Shown: positions 9,223-18,239 of the stretch, in pieces
How the letters are laid out: every line of letters starts with the position of its first letter
Position numbering within the stretch: position 1 is the first letter of the stretch
Assembly: GCF_030816965.1 (NCBI RefSeq)
Contig: NZ_JAUSYQ010000002.1
Span: 10,445,595 to 10,509,594 of the forward strand
Length of the DNA stretch: 64,000 nucleotides
Direction: 5' to 3'
From: Streptomyces canus
GTDB lineage: Bacteria > Actinomycetota > Actinomycetes > Streptomycetales > Streptomycetaceae
The notes under the pieces: generated by a model
Seen by the model: the letters and a program-made list of their open reading frames with translations, nothing else
What the model was told of the DNA's origin: nothing
The model's database searches: none
Translations under genes and position numbers: made by a program

Positions 9223-10317
9223 TCAGCGGTTCAGCGCGTCGATGAGGGCCTTGGTGACGTCCTCGGTGGTGGCGGTGCCGCCGACGTCGCGGGTGAGGAT
9301 GCCGGCGGCGGTGGTGGCCTCGATGGCCTTGTTGAGGCGGGCCGCCTGGTCGGGGAGGCCGAAGTGTTCCAGCATCAGTGCGGCGCTGCCGACCGCGCCG
9401 ATCGGGTTGGCCAGTCCCTGGCCCGCGATGTCGGGGGCGGAGCCGTGGACGGGCTCGAACATGCTGGGGAAGCGGCGCTCCGGGTTGAGGTTGGCACTCG
9501 CGGCCAGACCGAGGCTGCCGGCGAGGGCGCTGCCGAGGTCGGAGAGGATGTCGGCGTTGAGGTTGGAGGCGACGACGACGGAGAGGTCCTCGGGCTTCAG
9601 CACGAACTTCGCGGACATCGCGTCGACCAGGACGCTCTCCGTCTCCACGTCGGGGTAGTCGAGCGCGACCCGCTTGAAGACGTCGTCCCACAGGACCATG
9701 CCGTACTGCTGGGCGTTGCTCTTGGTGACGGAGGAGACCTTCTTGTGCAGCCGGGTGCGGGCCAGGTCGAAGGCGAACCGCATGATCCGCTCACAGCCCA
9801 CCTCGGTGAACAGGGCCGACTGGACGGCGACTTCGCCGCCCGGTCCGCGGCCGGAGAGGTTGCGGCCGCCGAGACCGGCGTACTCGCCCTCGCTGTTCTC
9901 GCGGACGACGACCCAGTCGAGTTCGGTGTCGTCGGCCTTGCGCAGCGGGCTCTGCACGCCGGGCAGGAAGTGCACGGGGCGGATGTTGGCCCACTGGTCG
10001 AAGTTCTGGCAGATTTTCAGGCGCAGGCCCCAGAGGCTGATGTGGTCGGGGACGGTGGGCCAGCCGACGGCGCCGAAGTAGATGGCGTCGAAGTCCTTGA
10101 GGCGGTCCAGGCCGTCGTCGTCGATCATCGTGCCGGTGCGCTCGTAGTACTCGCAGCCCCAGGGGAACTCCTCCCAGGCGAAGGTGAATGCGGCGTCGGT
10201 GCCGCGGGAGTCCTGGGCCAGGGCGTCGAGTACGGCGCGTCCTGCGGCGACGACTTCCTTGCCCACGCCGTCGGCGGGGATGGCGGCGATGCGGAACGTG
10301 CGGGGTGCGGTGGTCAC
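9223..10317 (-). CDS. ttuC: tartrate/D-malate dehydrogenase (isocitrate/isopropylmalate dehydrogenase family)
   Basis: 364 residues from GTG 10317, chosen because GGAGG stands 6 bases before it and the family N-terminus (FRIAAIPADGVGKEV) follows. Family motifs in order: WGCEYYERTG, RENSEGEYAGLGG (substrate loop), VTKSNAQQYGMVLWDDVF (catalytic Lys), DAMSAKFVLKPED (metal-binding Asp), NLNADILSDLGSALAGSLG, and EPVHGSAPDIAG (NAD site). These match the tartrate dehydrogenase/decarboxylase-D-malate dehydrogenase branch. With a glycerate kinase and DctA transporter next door, conversion of tartrate to D-glycerate is the better guess; D-malate to pyruvate is the alternative. Two ATAGG half-sites lie about 90-105 bp upstream. 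Confidence 0.85.
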   Translation of the reverse strand: MTTAPRTFRIAAIPADGVGKEVVAAGRAVLDALAQDSRGTDAAFTFAWEEFPWGCEYYERTGTMIDDDGLDRLKDFDAIYFGAVGWPTVPDHISLWGLRLKICQNFDQWANIRPVHFLPGVQSPLRKADDTELDWVVVRENSEGEYAGLGGRNLSGRGPGGEVAVQSALFTEVGCERIMRFAFDLARTRLHKKVSSVTKSNAQQYGMVLWDDVFKRVALDYPDVETESVLVDAMSAKFVLKPEDLSVVVASNLNADILSDLGSALAGSLGLAASANLNPERRFPSMFEPVHGSAPDIAGQGLANPIGAVGSAALMLEHFGLPDQAARLNKAIEATTAAGILTRDVGGTATTEDVTKALIDALNR

Positions 10318-10404
10318 GGGTGCCTCCGGCTCGCTGTGGTGGGGTTGGTTCGAGTCAACACACCGCTCACCGGGCGCGTCCAAGACCTGCTTCCGATACG
10401 ACCC

Positions 10405-10422
10405 ATAGGCGCACCCGATAGG
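10405..10422. promoter_or_regulatory. paired ATAGG half-sites before the dehydrogenase gene
   Basis: ATAGG at 10405-10409 and 10418-10422, 13 bp apart in the same direction. The same half-site forms the inverted repeat at 14094-14108 before dctA. Candidate binding site for the neighbouring LysR regulator. Confidence 0.45.
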
Positions 10423-10429
10423 TTCCGCG

Positions 10430-11341
10430 TCAGTCGGTGGGCTGGATGTGCCGTGCCCGTCGGTCGGCCAGTGACCTGGTGAGGGTGAGGAAGGCGCGGG
10501 CGGCCGGCGTGAGGTGCGCGGGCAGGCTGACCATGGCCACGTGCAGATGGGCGGTCGGTTCGATGGGGGCCACGACGGCTCCGCAGCGGCGGGCCAGCCG
10601 GGTCCAGGAGGAGGGCAGGACGGCGACGCCCACCCCGGTGAGGACGAGCGGAAGGATCGAGGTGCGGTGGTCGACGACCGTCACGATCTCCGTGCCGGTG
10701 CCGCCCGCGGTGATGTCGTCGACGATGCTGCGCATGAGGCTGCCGGTGCGGGAGGCGATGAGCTTGTGCCCGGCCAGGTCCCCGGGCCGGATCGTGACGT
10801 CGTCCTCGATTGCTCCGCCGGGTGCGGCGACGACCACGAAGGGCTGGTCCTCGACGTGCAGGACGTCCAGCCCGGACGGGTTGACGGGGCTCGCCGAGCC
10901 CAGCAGGCCCAGTTCGCAGGCCCCGCTCCGGACCAGGTGCACGACCTCGTCGGGGGTGAACGCGGCCTGGGTGCTGACCGTCACGGCCGGGTGCAGCTCG
11001 GCGAACCGGTGGATGAGGGTGGTCAGCGGCTCGATTCCCGGCGAGGGCATGGTGGCGACCTCGACGGTGCCGCCGTGCAGCCCGACCAGCGCGGCGGCGG
11101 TGTCGCGTACGGCGGCCAGATCCCGCAGCACGCGTCGGCTGGGCTCCAGCAGTTCCGTGCCCGCCTCGCTGAGGACGACGCCCCGGCCCACCCGGTGGAA
11201 GAGGGCTACGCCGAGGTCGGCCTCCAGGTTCGCCATGGCCTGCGACAGCGAGGGCTGGGCCACGTGGAGTGCGGCGGCGGCCTTGCTGAAGCCGCCGTGC
11301 TCGACGATGGCCAGGAAGTACTCCAGCTGCCGGGCGTCCAC
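10430..11341 (-). CDS. LysR family transcriptional regulator
   Basis: About 303 residues from GTG 11341, preceded by GGCGGAGG; the helix-turn-helix opens immediately (ARQLEYFLAIVEHGGFSKAA, LHVAQPSLSQAMANLE). Residues ~90-300 are the two-lobed effector domain. The gene sits between glycerate kinase and the dehydrogenase on the same strand, 40 bp after the former, so it is probably co-transcribed with the pathway it controls. The ligand is likely tartrate, malate or a product. A start 13 codons upstream is possible but less well supported. Confidence 0.88.
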   Translation of the reverse strand: MDARQLEYFLAIVEHGGFSKAAAALHVAQPSLSQAMANLEADLGVALFHRVGRGVVLSEAGTELLEPSRRVLRDLAAVRDTAAALVGLHGGTVEVATMPSPGIEPLTTLIHRFAELHPAVTVSTQAAFTPDEVVHLVRSGACELGLLGSASPVNPSGLDVLHVEDQPFVVVAAPGGAIEDDVTIRPGDLAGHKLIASRTGSLMRSIVDDITAGGTGTEIVTVVDHRTSILPLVLTGVGVAVLPSSWTRLARRCGAVVAPIEPTAHLHVAMVSLPAHLTPAARAFLTLTRSLADRRARHIQPTD

Positions 11342-11381
11342 GGTGCCTCCGCCGGTTGATCTGTCCTGGGGCAGGGCCAAC

Positions 11382-12560
11382 TTAGACCGACCGGGCCGCT
11401 TCGTCCGTGCGCCCGCCGATCCAGCGGTCGGCGAGGTTGAGTCCGCACTGCGCGAGCAGCCGCGCGGACAGCTCGCTGTCGTTCGCGCAGTCCTGGTCGG
11501 TCAGATCCGTCAGGGCCTGGACGGAGCGGAAGTGGGCGGCGGTGCGTTCGGGAGGCAGGGTGCAGCGGCCGGCGACGGCGTGCGCCGCGACGCCCTGCCG
11601 GCGGGCCCGGCGTGCGAGGGCGATGGGGAGCTTGCCCGACCGGGTCTGCTCGTCGAGGCTGCCCTCTCCGGTGACGACGAAGTCGGCGCCCGTGAGCAGT
11701 TCGTCGGCGCCCAGCAGGGTGAGGAAGTAGTCGGCGCCTGAGCACACCCGTCCGCCCAGCAGCATCCCCGCGTATCCGAGCCCACCGGCAGCCCCGGCCC
11801 CGGCGATTCGCGCGAGGCGGGCCGCGTCCTCGACACCGGCCGCCTCCAGACGCCGTACGAAAGTGCCGAGGGCCGTGTCCAGTTCTCGTACGTCGTCCTC
11901 GGTGGCGCCCTTTTGGGGCCCGTAGACGGCTGCGGTGCCCGTTGGTCCGAGCAGCGGGTTGTCCACGTCGGCGGCGAGGACGAGGTCGACCCCGGCCAGT
12001 GCGGTGCGGGCTTCGGCCAGGTCGATCGTGTGGAGGTCGGCCAGCCCTCGGCCGCCCGGCCCGATCGGTGTGCCGTCCGCGCGGGCCAGCACCGCGCCGA
12101 GGGACTGCAGCAGGCCCGCACCGCCATCGGTGGTGGCGACCCCGCCGAGGGCCAGGACGATGGTGTCGGCCCCGCCCGCCAGCGCATACCGGACGGCCTG
12201 GCCGATGCCACGGCTGGCGGCCGTGAGCGGCGCCTTGACACCGCCGGGCAGGGCGCCCAGTCCGCAGACGGCCGCGGCTTCGATGAGGACGGTACGGCCG
12301 CGCACCGCGACGGGTGCCGTGACGGGCTGCCCGGTGGGGCCGGTCACCGTGACCTTCTCGGCGCTGAACCGTCCCGCGCAGGCCGCGGCCACACTCCCCT
12401 CGCCCCCGTCCGCCAGCGCGAGCCGGCTGACCCGGGCGTGCGGGGCGCCTTCCAGCAGCCCGCGTTCCAGTGCGCGGGCGACCTCGTCGGCGGTGAGGGA
12501 GCCCTTGAACTTGTCCGGGGCGACCAGGACGCAGGGCGCCAAGGACACGGAGGCGGCCAT
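11382..12560 (-). CDS. glxK: glycerate kinase
   Basis: 392 residues from ATG 12560. The start overlaps the dctA stop (TGATG), a coupling signal that fixes it. Motifs of the GlxK/GarK family: APDKFKGSLTADEVA (N-terminal phosphate loop), LADGGEGS, ALGGVATTDGGAGLLQSLG, FVVTGEGSLDEQT near the C-terminus. It phosphorylates D-glycerate to a phosphoglycerate with ATP in the cytoplasm, feeding lower glycolysis. Encoded directly after the transporter, which suggests that imported substrate ends as glycerate. Confidence 0.9.
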   Translation of the reverse strand: MAASVSLAPCVLVAPDKFKGSLTADEVARALERGLLEGAPHARVSRLALADGGEGSVAAACAGRFSAEKVTVTGPTGQPVTAPVAVRGRTVLIEAAAVCGLGALPGGVKAPLTAASRGIGQAVRYALAGGADTIVLALGGVATTDGGAGLLQSLGAVLARADGTPIGPGGRGLADLHTIDLAEARTALAGVDLVLAADVDNPLLGPTGTAAVYGPQKGATEDDVRELDTALGTFVRRLEAAGVEDAARLARIAGAGAAGGLGYAGMLLGGRVCSGADYFLTLLGADELLTGADFVVTGEGSLDEQTRSGKLPIALARRARRQGVAAHAVAGRCTLPPERTAAHFRSVQALTDLTDQDCANDSELSARLLAQCGLNLADRWIGGRTDEAARSV

Positions 12561-13984
12561 CAGGGGGCCACCTCGGCGGTCTGCGCGGCGGACGGTCCGG
12601 TGGGCGGCGCTACGGCCGGATGGCCGACCTCGACATCGGCTTCGGTCTCGGCCTCGTTGGTCAGTGGCGGCTGTCCCGCCTTTCCGGCCAGCACTGCCCG
12701 GGCCCGCTCCAGGTCCAGGCCGTTCTCCCACCTGGCGACGACCAGGGTGGCGACGGCGTTGCCGAAGAAGTTCACCAGGGCCCGGCACTCCGACATGAAC
12801 TTGTCGATGCCGAAGATGAGCATGATGCCTGCCGCCGGGACGGAACCGACCGTCGACAGCGTCGCGGTGAGCGCGATGAACCCGCCGCCCGCGACGCCGG
12901 CCGCACCCTTCGACGTCAGCAACATGACGGCCAGCAGGCCGAGTTGCTGACCGATGGAGAGGGAGGTGTCCGTGGCCTGGGCGATGTAGAGGGTGGCCAG
13001 CGAGAGGTAGATCGCCGCGCCGTCGAGGTTGAAGCTGTACCCGGTCGGCACGACCAGGCCGACCGTGGACCGCTCCGCGCCCATGTGCTGCAGCTTGCGC
13101 ATCAGTCCGGGCAGCGCGGGCTCGGCGGTCGAGGTGCCCAGGATCAGCCAGAACTCCTCCTTGAAGTAGCGGAAGAGCTGGAAGATGTTCAGCCGCACGT
13201 ACAGGGCGAGCACCCCGCCGAGCACGACCACGACGAACAGGGCCGAGGTGACGTAGAAGAGGACGATCAGCGAGCTGAGGCTGGTCAGGGTGGACAGGCC
13301 GAACTTCCCGATGGCGTACGACATCGCGCCCAAGGCGCCCAGCGGGGCGGCCTTCATGACGAAGGACAGGACCTTGAAGACGACCTCGGTCAGCCGCCCT
13401 ACGGCCGCGATGATCGGCTCGCCCGTCTTTCCCACCATCTTGATCGCGATGCCGAAGACGACGGCCAGGAAGATGACCTGGAGGATGTTCCCCTCGACGA
13501 ACGGGCCGAAGAAGCTGTTCGGCACGATGCCCGTGAGGAACTCCCACCAGTGCTGGTGCTCGCCCGTCTCGATGTACTGGCTCGCGTCCCCGGACGTCTT
13601 CAGGGTCGACGGGTCGGCGTGCACGCCGTCGCCGAGCCGGAAGACGTTGATCGCCACCAGGCCCGTGAGCAGGGCGACGATCGTGCCGGCCTGGAAGTAG
13701 GTCAGGGCCTTGATGCCGGTGCGGCCGACCTTCTTCAGGTCCGCGACGCCGGCGATGCCGCCGATGATCGTCAGGAAGACGATCGGGCCGATCAGCATCT
13801 TCATCGCGGTGATGAACGTCGTGCCGATCGGCTCCATGTCGGTGGCCAGATCCGGCCAACGCCAGCCCAGCACGATGCCGATCACGATCGCCACCAGCAC
13901 CTGGACGTACAACTGCCGGTACCACGGCTTCGCCGCGATACGCGCGGCTTGCTCGGCTCGACCGTGGCCTGGGGTATGCGTCAT
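12560..13984 (-). CDS. dctA: C4-dicarboxylate/proton (sodium) symporter DctA
   Basis: 474 residues from ATG 13984; the preceding GGGAGG fixes the start over an upstream in-frame ATG. Eight transmembrane segments plus two re-entrant loops are visible in the DAACS-family text: MKMLIGPIVFLTIIGGIAG, the TSTAEPALPGL hairpin, VPTGYSFNLDGAAIYLSLAT (substrate/cation motif) and TSKGAAGVAGGGFIALTATL. The C-terminal 40 residues are an acidic, Pro-rich tail. It brings dicarboxylates such as malate, succinate or tartrate across the membrane. First gene of a dctA-glxK-lysR-ttuC block, with an LTTR-type site upstream. Confidence 0.92.
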   Translation of the reverse strand: MTHTPGHGRAEQAARIAAKPWYRQLYVQVLVAIVIGIVLGWRWPDLATDMEPIGTTFITAMKMLIGPIVFLTIIGGIAGVADLKKVGRTGIKALTYFQAGTIVALLTGLVAINVFRLGDGVHADPSTLKTSGDASQYIETGEHQHWWEFLTGIVPNSFFGPFVEGNILQVIFLAVVFGIAIKMVGKTGEPIIAAVGRLTEVVFKVLSFVMKAAPLGALGAMSYAIGKFGLSTLTSLSSLIVLFYVTSALFVVVVLGGVLALYVRLNIFQLFRYFKEEFWLILGTSTAEPALPGLMRKLQHMGAERSTVGLVVPTGYSFNLDGAAIYLSLATLYIAQATDTSLSIGQQLGLLAVMLLTSKGAAGVAGGGFIALTATLSTVGSVPAAGIMLIFGIDKFMSECRALVNFFGNAVATLVVARWENGLDLERARAVLAGKAGQPPLTNEAETEADVEVGHPAVAPPTGPSAAQTAEVAP

Positions 13985-14093
13985 TGCAGCCTCCCTGATC
14001 GCGCGACACCGAGCCCGATCGGTACGCGCCAGCTTTCGCCACAGTGAACCGGGCACAGGTGAGGGGGTCTACGACCAAAAATCGATGCCCCGT

Positions 14094-14108
14094 ATAGGCG
14101 GGGCCTAT
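14094..14108. promoter_or_regulatory. LysR-type box upstream of dctA
   Basis: ATAGGC-GGG-GCCTAT is a perfect inverted repeat and fits T-N11-A (T14095, A14107). It lies 110 bp before the dctA start. The ATAGG half-site recurs before the dehydrogenase gene. Confidence 0.55.
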
Positions 14109-14229
14109 GTATCCGTGGCGGCGACCGCGGGCCACGGGAGCCCATGACCCCGGTCGGCTGCGTCGGGCACGGCGAGGACGCGGGCCGGGCGGTTTTTTGA
14201 CCCGATGGCGGCGCGGGCGGATCAACGGA

Positions 14230-15266
14230 TCAGGAGACAGCGGCCATCCGGTCGGGGCCGACACCGAGGGCCTGGGCCAGCAGGGCGCGGGAGTGCGCCC
14301 GGGCCAGGGGGTCCGCGATGACGTCTTGGACCATCACTTCCTCGACGCCGGTGGCCTTGGTCATCTGCTCGATCTGGTCCCGGACGGTGGCGGGGCTGCC
14401 GGCGAGCTGGCGCGGCCAGCGGCCGTCCGTGATGACGGTGGGCGCGTCCTTCTCCTCCTGGGTGAGTTCACGCGCGGCCTCGTCGACGGTCGGGACGTGG
14501 GGAGCGGTGCCGGTGCGGGCCATGCGCGCGAGCAGGGCACGCCTCGACCAGTTCAGCCGCTGCGCCTCGGTGTCGGTGTCCGCCACCACGGCGCTGACGG
14601 CCAGCATCGCGCGGTGTTTCGCTGGTCTGTCGGGGATGGGTCTGAGGGAGGCGTCGTGGCCGTGCAGAGCCGGGGCGGCTCCGTCGGGGCTGATGAAGCC
14701 GGCGAAGGCGTACCCGAGACCGAGTTGTCCGGCCATCCGGGCGCTGCTGCCGGAGGAGCCGAGAATCCACACCTCGGGTCGGGTGGGAATGCCGGCGGTC
14801 GCATCGAGGCGCGCGAAGGCGTGGCCGGCGGGGAAGTCCCGGTGGAGGTGGGCGAGTACCTCCTGGATCTGCAGGTCGAAGTCGTCGACGGGCGAAGCGT
14901 TGCGGTCCCGGCGCAGGGCGAGGTCGGCCAGCGGGCCCGCGGTGGCCCGGCCGAGGCCGAGGTCGATGCGGCCCGGTGCGAGGGCTTCGAGCTGGAGGAA
15001 GGTCTCGGCGACCTTGTAGGGGCTGTAGTGGTTGAGCAGCACCGCGCCGGAGCCGACACGGATGCGCCGGGTGGTGTGGGCCGCCAGGGCGATGAGGATT
15101 TCCGGTGCCTGGGAGGCCAGGCCGCGGTGTTGTGGTGCTCGGCGTACCAGATGCGGTGGTAGCCGAGTTCCTCTGCCTGCCGCGCGGCGTCGACGGCGTC
15201 CTGAAGGGCCTGCGGCTTGTCGGTGCCGGGGGTGACGGCGGCCACTTCGACGAGGGAGAGCTTCAT
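14230..15266 (-). pseudogene. LLM class flavin-dependent oxidoreductase, one frameshift
   Basis: Start ATG 15266 (KLSLVEVAAVTPGT) leads into the TIM-barrel opening (AARQAEELGYHRIWYAEHHN). Near 15118 one base is lost, and the rest (SQAPEILIALAAHTTRRIRV, SGAVLLNHYSPYKVAETF, LGLGRATAGP, EVWILGSSGSSARMAGQLGL) reads in a second frame to 14230. This is the bacterial-luciferase-like monooxygenase family (MsnO8-type), FMN-dependent, substrate unknown. Apart from the single shift the ~345-residue protein is complete, so assembly error is a real alternative to a dead gene. Confidence 0.75.
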
Positions 15267-15346
15267 GGTTTGTCTGTCCTTGCTGCCGGCGTGATGACCG
15301 GCGGGAAATCAGTTCGGGCAATCGCGCACGACGCGGTTCGAGCGCG

Positions 15347-16012
15347 TCAGCGTCGCGCCGCGTCGAGACTGACCTCCCACAGCCGTGCGGCGGCTTCGGG
15401 GTCGAGGGCGTAGGAGGTCACGCCGCTGACGCTTCCGGCCTGGTAGGGCTGTGTGTCCTGCGCTGTCTCGGCCTCGTTGCAGTCCTCGAAGTACCGGCCG
15501 CCGACGCCTTCGAGGAGCGGGGAGGTGGCGAGCAGTACGGAGGTGGCCGCGCCCTGTTGGGGGGTTTTCGTGGGCTTCGTGCGGTCGACTGTCCTGCGCT
15601 CCAGCACCTCGGGGTCCATGTGGCGGGAGAGGTTGGTGAGGATGCCGCCGGGATGCAGGGCGTTGACACGGATGCCGTCGGCGGCCCACCGTTTGTCGGC
15701 CTCGACGGCGAAGAGGACGTTGGCGGTCTTCGACTGGGCGGAGGAGCTGACCACCACCACCCGGGCGCCGGACGCGGCCGCCAGCGCTCGGCGCAGCCCG
15801 GTGGCAAGCCGGAAGTGGCCCAGGTGGTTGTAGGGCAATCCGATGTCTTGCCCGATCAACAGACGCAAGTCCTCGACTGTCAGCTCGTCGATCGGCCGAC
15901 GCCGCAAGGCGTGTGCAGTAGCGACAAGACGGGTGGCGTCGGTCGGCGGAGCTGGCCAGCGGTCGCGTTCAAGCTCTTCAAGGGAGCGGCCACGGTTTCG
16001 GGATCGCGTCAC
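15347..16012 (-). pseudogene. chimera: CdiI-type immunity protein N-terminus fused to an SDR C-terminus
   Basis: A single open frame of 221 residues. Residues 1-60 match the contact-dependent growth inhibition immunity family (SLEELERDRWPAPPTDATRL, LTVEDLRLLIGQDIGLP). From residue ~62 the text is a short-chain dehydrogenase of the retinol-dehydrogenase-like group (NHLGHFRLATGLRRAL, WAADGIRVNALHPGGILTNL, GGRYFEDCNEAE). The SDR lacks its Rossmann N-terminus, and an internal deletion (VVVSSSAQSKTANVLF) has removed the catalytic Tyr of YxxxK. Neither half is likely to work in its native role; the fused frame may still be expressed. Confidence 0.65.
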
Positions 16013-16029
16013 CGCCCGATTGTCCTACG

Positions 16030-16164
16030 ACGTGTCTCAAACGCGGTCTCATCCTCGCCAGTGACCGGCCCGACGGCCCCTCATGGTCTCCTTACCTGGC
16101 TATCGGCCTGTTCATCGTGGCCGCGATCTTCGTCGGCGTCATGTATGCCAAGCGTCGTCGCTGA
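16030..16164 (+). pseudogene. C-terminal fragment of a small membrane protein
   Basis: The frame ends in a clear transmembrane tail (YLAIGLFIVAAIFVGVMYA followed by KRRR and stop at 16164). No start codon or RBS is visible; it abuts the start of the opposing CdiI-SDR chimera. It stands 15 bases before another small membrane gene, so the pair may once have been an operon. Confidence 0.35.
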
Positions 16165-16179
16165 ATTAGGAGAGCTGAC

Positions 16180-16371
16180 ATGAACGTCGCCGCGGGTATT
16201 CTCATCGCTCTCTTCGGGCTGATCACCGCATTCATGGGCCCGCGTATGGCGACCACGCTTAGCGGTCGGTCCAATGGGCGGTTCGAAGCGTCCAACGCGC
16301 TTGCCTTCCGCCTGATCGGGACGGTCCTGGCCGTCCTGGGGCTTCTCTACGCAACAACGTTCGTGGGCTAA
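16180..16371 (+). CDS. small two-helix membrane protein
   Basis: 63 residues with RBS TAGGAGAG seven bases before the ATG. Two hydrophobic segments (residues ~3-20 and ~43-62) are joined by a basic loop (RMATTLSGRSNGRF). Family not recognised; complete. Confidence 0.6.
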   Translation: MNVAAGILIALFGLITAFMGPRMATTLSGRSNGRFEASNALAFRLIGTVLAVLGLLYATTFVG

Positions 16372-16468
16372 CGGCCTGACCCGCGATTGACCGGCGGCTG
16401 CTGCACGTGGCGGTCCGAGGGGTAGCGTCGTGGCTGATCATTGTTACGGAGGAGGGGAGTCTCGAGGT

Positions 16469-17011
16469 ATGAGCGGGATAGTGACGGCGGTCAGCAGCAA
16501 CGGCGAGTACTCGTTCACCAAGCCGAACCGGGACAGCATCACGCTGCTCGCCGGGCTCGGTGTGGAGGGCGACGTACACGCCGGTGTGACGGTCAAGCAC
16601 CGCTCGCGCGTCGCGCAGGATCCGACCCAGCCGAACCTGCGTCAGGTCCACCTCATCCATGAGGAGCTCTTCGCCGAGGTTGGCGAAGAAGGGTTCCGGG
16701 TGGCGCCCGGTGAGCTCGGCGAGAACATCACCACCTGCGGGATCGACTTGCTTGGCCTGCCGGTCGGCGCCCTGCTGCGCATTGGCGACACGGTGGTGTT
16801 GGAGGTGACCGGCCTGCGGAATCCTTGCCTGCAGATCGACAACTTCCAGGATGGGCTACTGAAGCAGGTCGTCGGCCGGGACGAGGCCGGGACCATCGTG
16901 CGCAAGGCGGGAATCATGAGCATCGTGAAGGAGGGCGGCGTGGTGCGTCCCGGCGACACGATCAAAGCGGAGCTTCCCAGCGGGCCGCACCGGCCTCTCG
17001 ATCGGGTCTGA
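16469..17011 (+). CDS. MOSC domain protein
   Basis: 180 residues; ATG 16469 is preceded by GGAGGAGGGG about 10 bases upstream. The MOSC domain covers nearly all of it: GLGVEGDVHAG near the start, LGENITTCGIDLLGLPVG, and GLRNPCLQIDNF with the conserved cysteine that binds the sulfur or molybdenum cofactor in this superfamily. Stand-alone MOSC proteins are thought to carry sulfur or handle N-hydroxylated substrates; no partner gene is adjacent. Complete and healthy. Confidence 0.85.
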   Translation: MSGIVTAVSSNGEYSFTKPNRDSITLLAGLGVEGDVHAGVTVKHRSRVAQDPTQPNLRQVHLIHEELFAEVGEEGFRVAPGELGENITTCGIDLLGLPVGALLRIGDTVVLEVTGLRNPCLQIDNFQDGLLKQVVGRDEAGTIVRKAGIMSIVKEGGVVRPGDTIKAELPSGPHRPLDRV

Positions 17012-17064
17012 CCTCCCTGCCTGGCAGGCCGTGACATGACACCGGCCGCGCGGGTTCTCGTGGT

Positions 17065-17280
17065 GTGGACATCAAGCGAGCCCGCGCTGCCATGTCGCAT
17101 CCCGCCTTCTGCGGCCTCTCCTGCCAACTCCTCGCCGACTTGATCGGAGAACTTGCGCCACGCTGGGAAGGACGCTGCGAGTCCGGACGGCACGAACGGC
17201 GTCAGGGTGCTCGGCGACGGCAGACCGGGGCCGGCCCAAAGTACGAGCGAGATGATCAATTCCAAGGGGGCGTCTTGTGA
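17065..17280 (+). pseudogene. N-terminal fragment of an IS5-type transposase
   Basis: About 55 residues (MSHPAFCGLSCQLLADLIGE, then LAPRWEGRCESGRHER, RRQTGAGPKYE) match the N-terminal helix-turn-helix part of Streptomyces DDE_Tnp_4-type transposases. The frame then ends. No catalytic residues and no inverted repeats were seen. Confidence 0.5.
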
Positions 17281-17354
17281 CTGAGCATCACAGCTGAGTA
17301 CTCGGTCGCTGTCGAAGTGTTGAGGGGCGCCAGGTGACCCCGGCTGTGGCGCGC

Positions 17355-18086
17355 TCAGCCGGCGGCAGGGAGTTGGCGGGCAAAGCGGCGGACAGCATCA
17401 GTGAAAGCATCTGGGTCGTCGAAGTTCGCGAGGTGTCGTGCCCGCGGGATCAATTCGACGCGAGCGTACGGATGCGCGCGGGCGAAGTCCGCCTCCCCGG
17501 CGCGGAAGACGGCGTCCTTCTCGCCGTTCAGGATGAGGACCGGAGCCTTCACATAACGCATCGCCCCCGCGTCGAAGCGTCCGAGTACTTCAGTCCAGGC
17601 TGCGGGCAGGGTATGGAAGGCGTAGCCGGAACGGATGGTCGCTTCTATCACTTCCCGTGGGTAGAGCCGCCGCAGCAACCGGTCGTTCCACCGGGCCAGG
17701 CGGCCCGCCGGAATATGAGGGACCAGCCTGGCGACCCACCGATAGGGTGCTGTCCAGAGGCCGCGGGTGGAGGCACTGGCTCCCGCGAGGATCAGCCCGC
17801 GCAGTTGTTCCGGACAGCGCCGCGCGAACTCCAGCGAGGCGTATCCGCCGAGCGAGTGCCCGACGACCAGAGCCGGCCCGCGGTCGAGCGAGTCCACCGC
17901 GGAAGCGATGATCTCCGTCGCAGTGCTCAGGCTCCAGGGCTGAGCCGAGCGCTCGCCGTGGCCGGGCAGGTCGACGGCGACTACCGGGAATTCGTCCCGG
18001 AGTGCGGCAAGCTGCATGCTCCACTGTCCCGCGCTGAAGCGCGTCCCGTGAACGAAGACTATGGGCACTGCATCCGCTGCTGTCAT
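17355..18086 (-). CDS. alpha/beta hydrolase
   Basis: 243 residues; ATG 18086 follows the purine-rich CTGGGGGGACT. Motifs: VFVHGTRFSAGQW (oxyanion loop HG), DLPGHGERSAQP, VVGHSLGGYASLEFA with the nucleophile Ser in GHSLGG, acid Asp in NGEKDAVF, and base His in RARHLANFDDP. It has the typical length of small esterase/epoxide-hydrolase-like members and no signal peptide, so it is cytoplasmic. Substrate unknown; no operon partners. Confidence 0.85.
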   Translation of the reverse strand: MTAADAVPIVFVHGTRFSAGQWSMQLAALRDEFPVVAVDLPGHGERSAQPWSLSTATEIIASAVDSLDRGPALVVGHSLGGYASLEFARRCPEQLRGLILAGASASTRGLWTAPYRWVARLVPHIPAGRLARWNDRLLRRLYPREVIEATIRSGYAFHTLPAAWTEVLGRFDAGAMRYVKAPVLILNGEKDAVFRAGEADFARAHPYARVELIPRARHLANFDDPDAFTDAVRRFARQLPAAG

Positions 18087-18239
18087 CAGTCCCCCCAGGT
18101 GACACCGTCCTCAAGCCGACCCTACCGGCGGGTTCTTCCTCGCGATCAAGGGAGATGCCAGAAGGTGCTCAAACGGCCACCTGTGTGGCGCTCAGTCATG
18201 TGTCTGCGGAGACGAGAACGAGGGCATCCAAGACCGTGT

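Noticed and set aside
8389..10482. 697-residue plus-strand frame continuing past the replication-relaxation fragment
   Set aside because: From about 9225 it is simply antisense to the tartrate dehydrogenase gene; the text is Gly/Val/Asp-rich shadow sequence without family features.
12620..14047. 475-residue plus-strand frame
   Set aside because: Antisense shadow of dctA, rich in Asp/Arg/Gln with no hydrophobic core.
11382..14264. 960-residue minus-strand frame covering the glycerate kinase
   Set aside because: Only the part from ATG 12560 is glycerate kinase; the upstream ~567 codons are an out-of-frame shadow of dctA.
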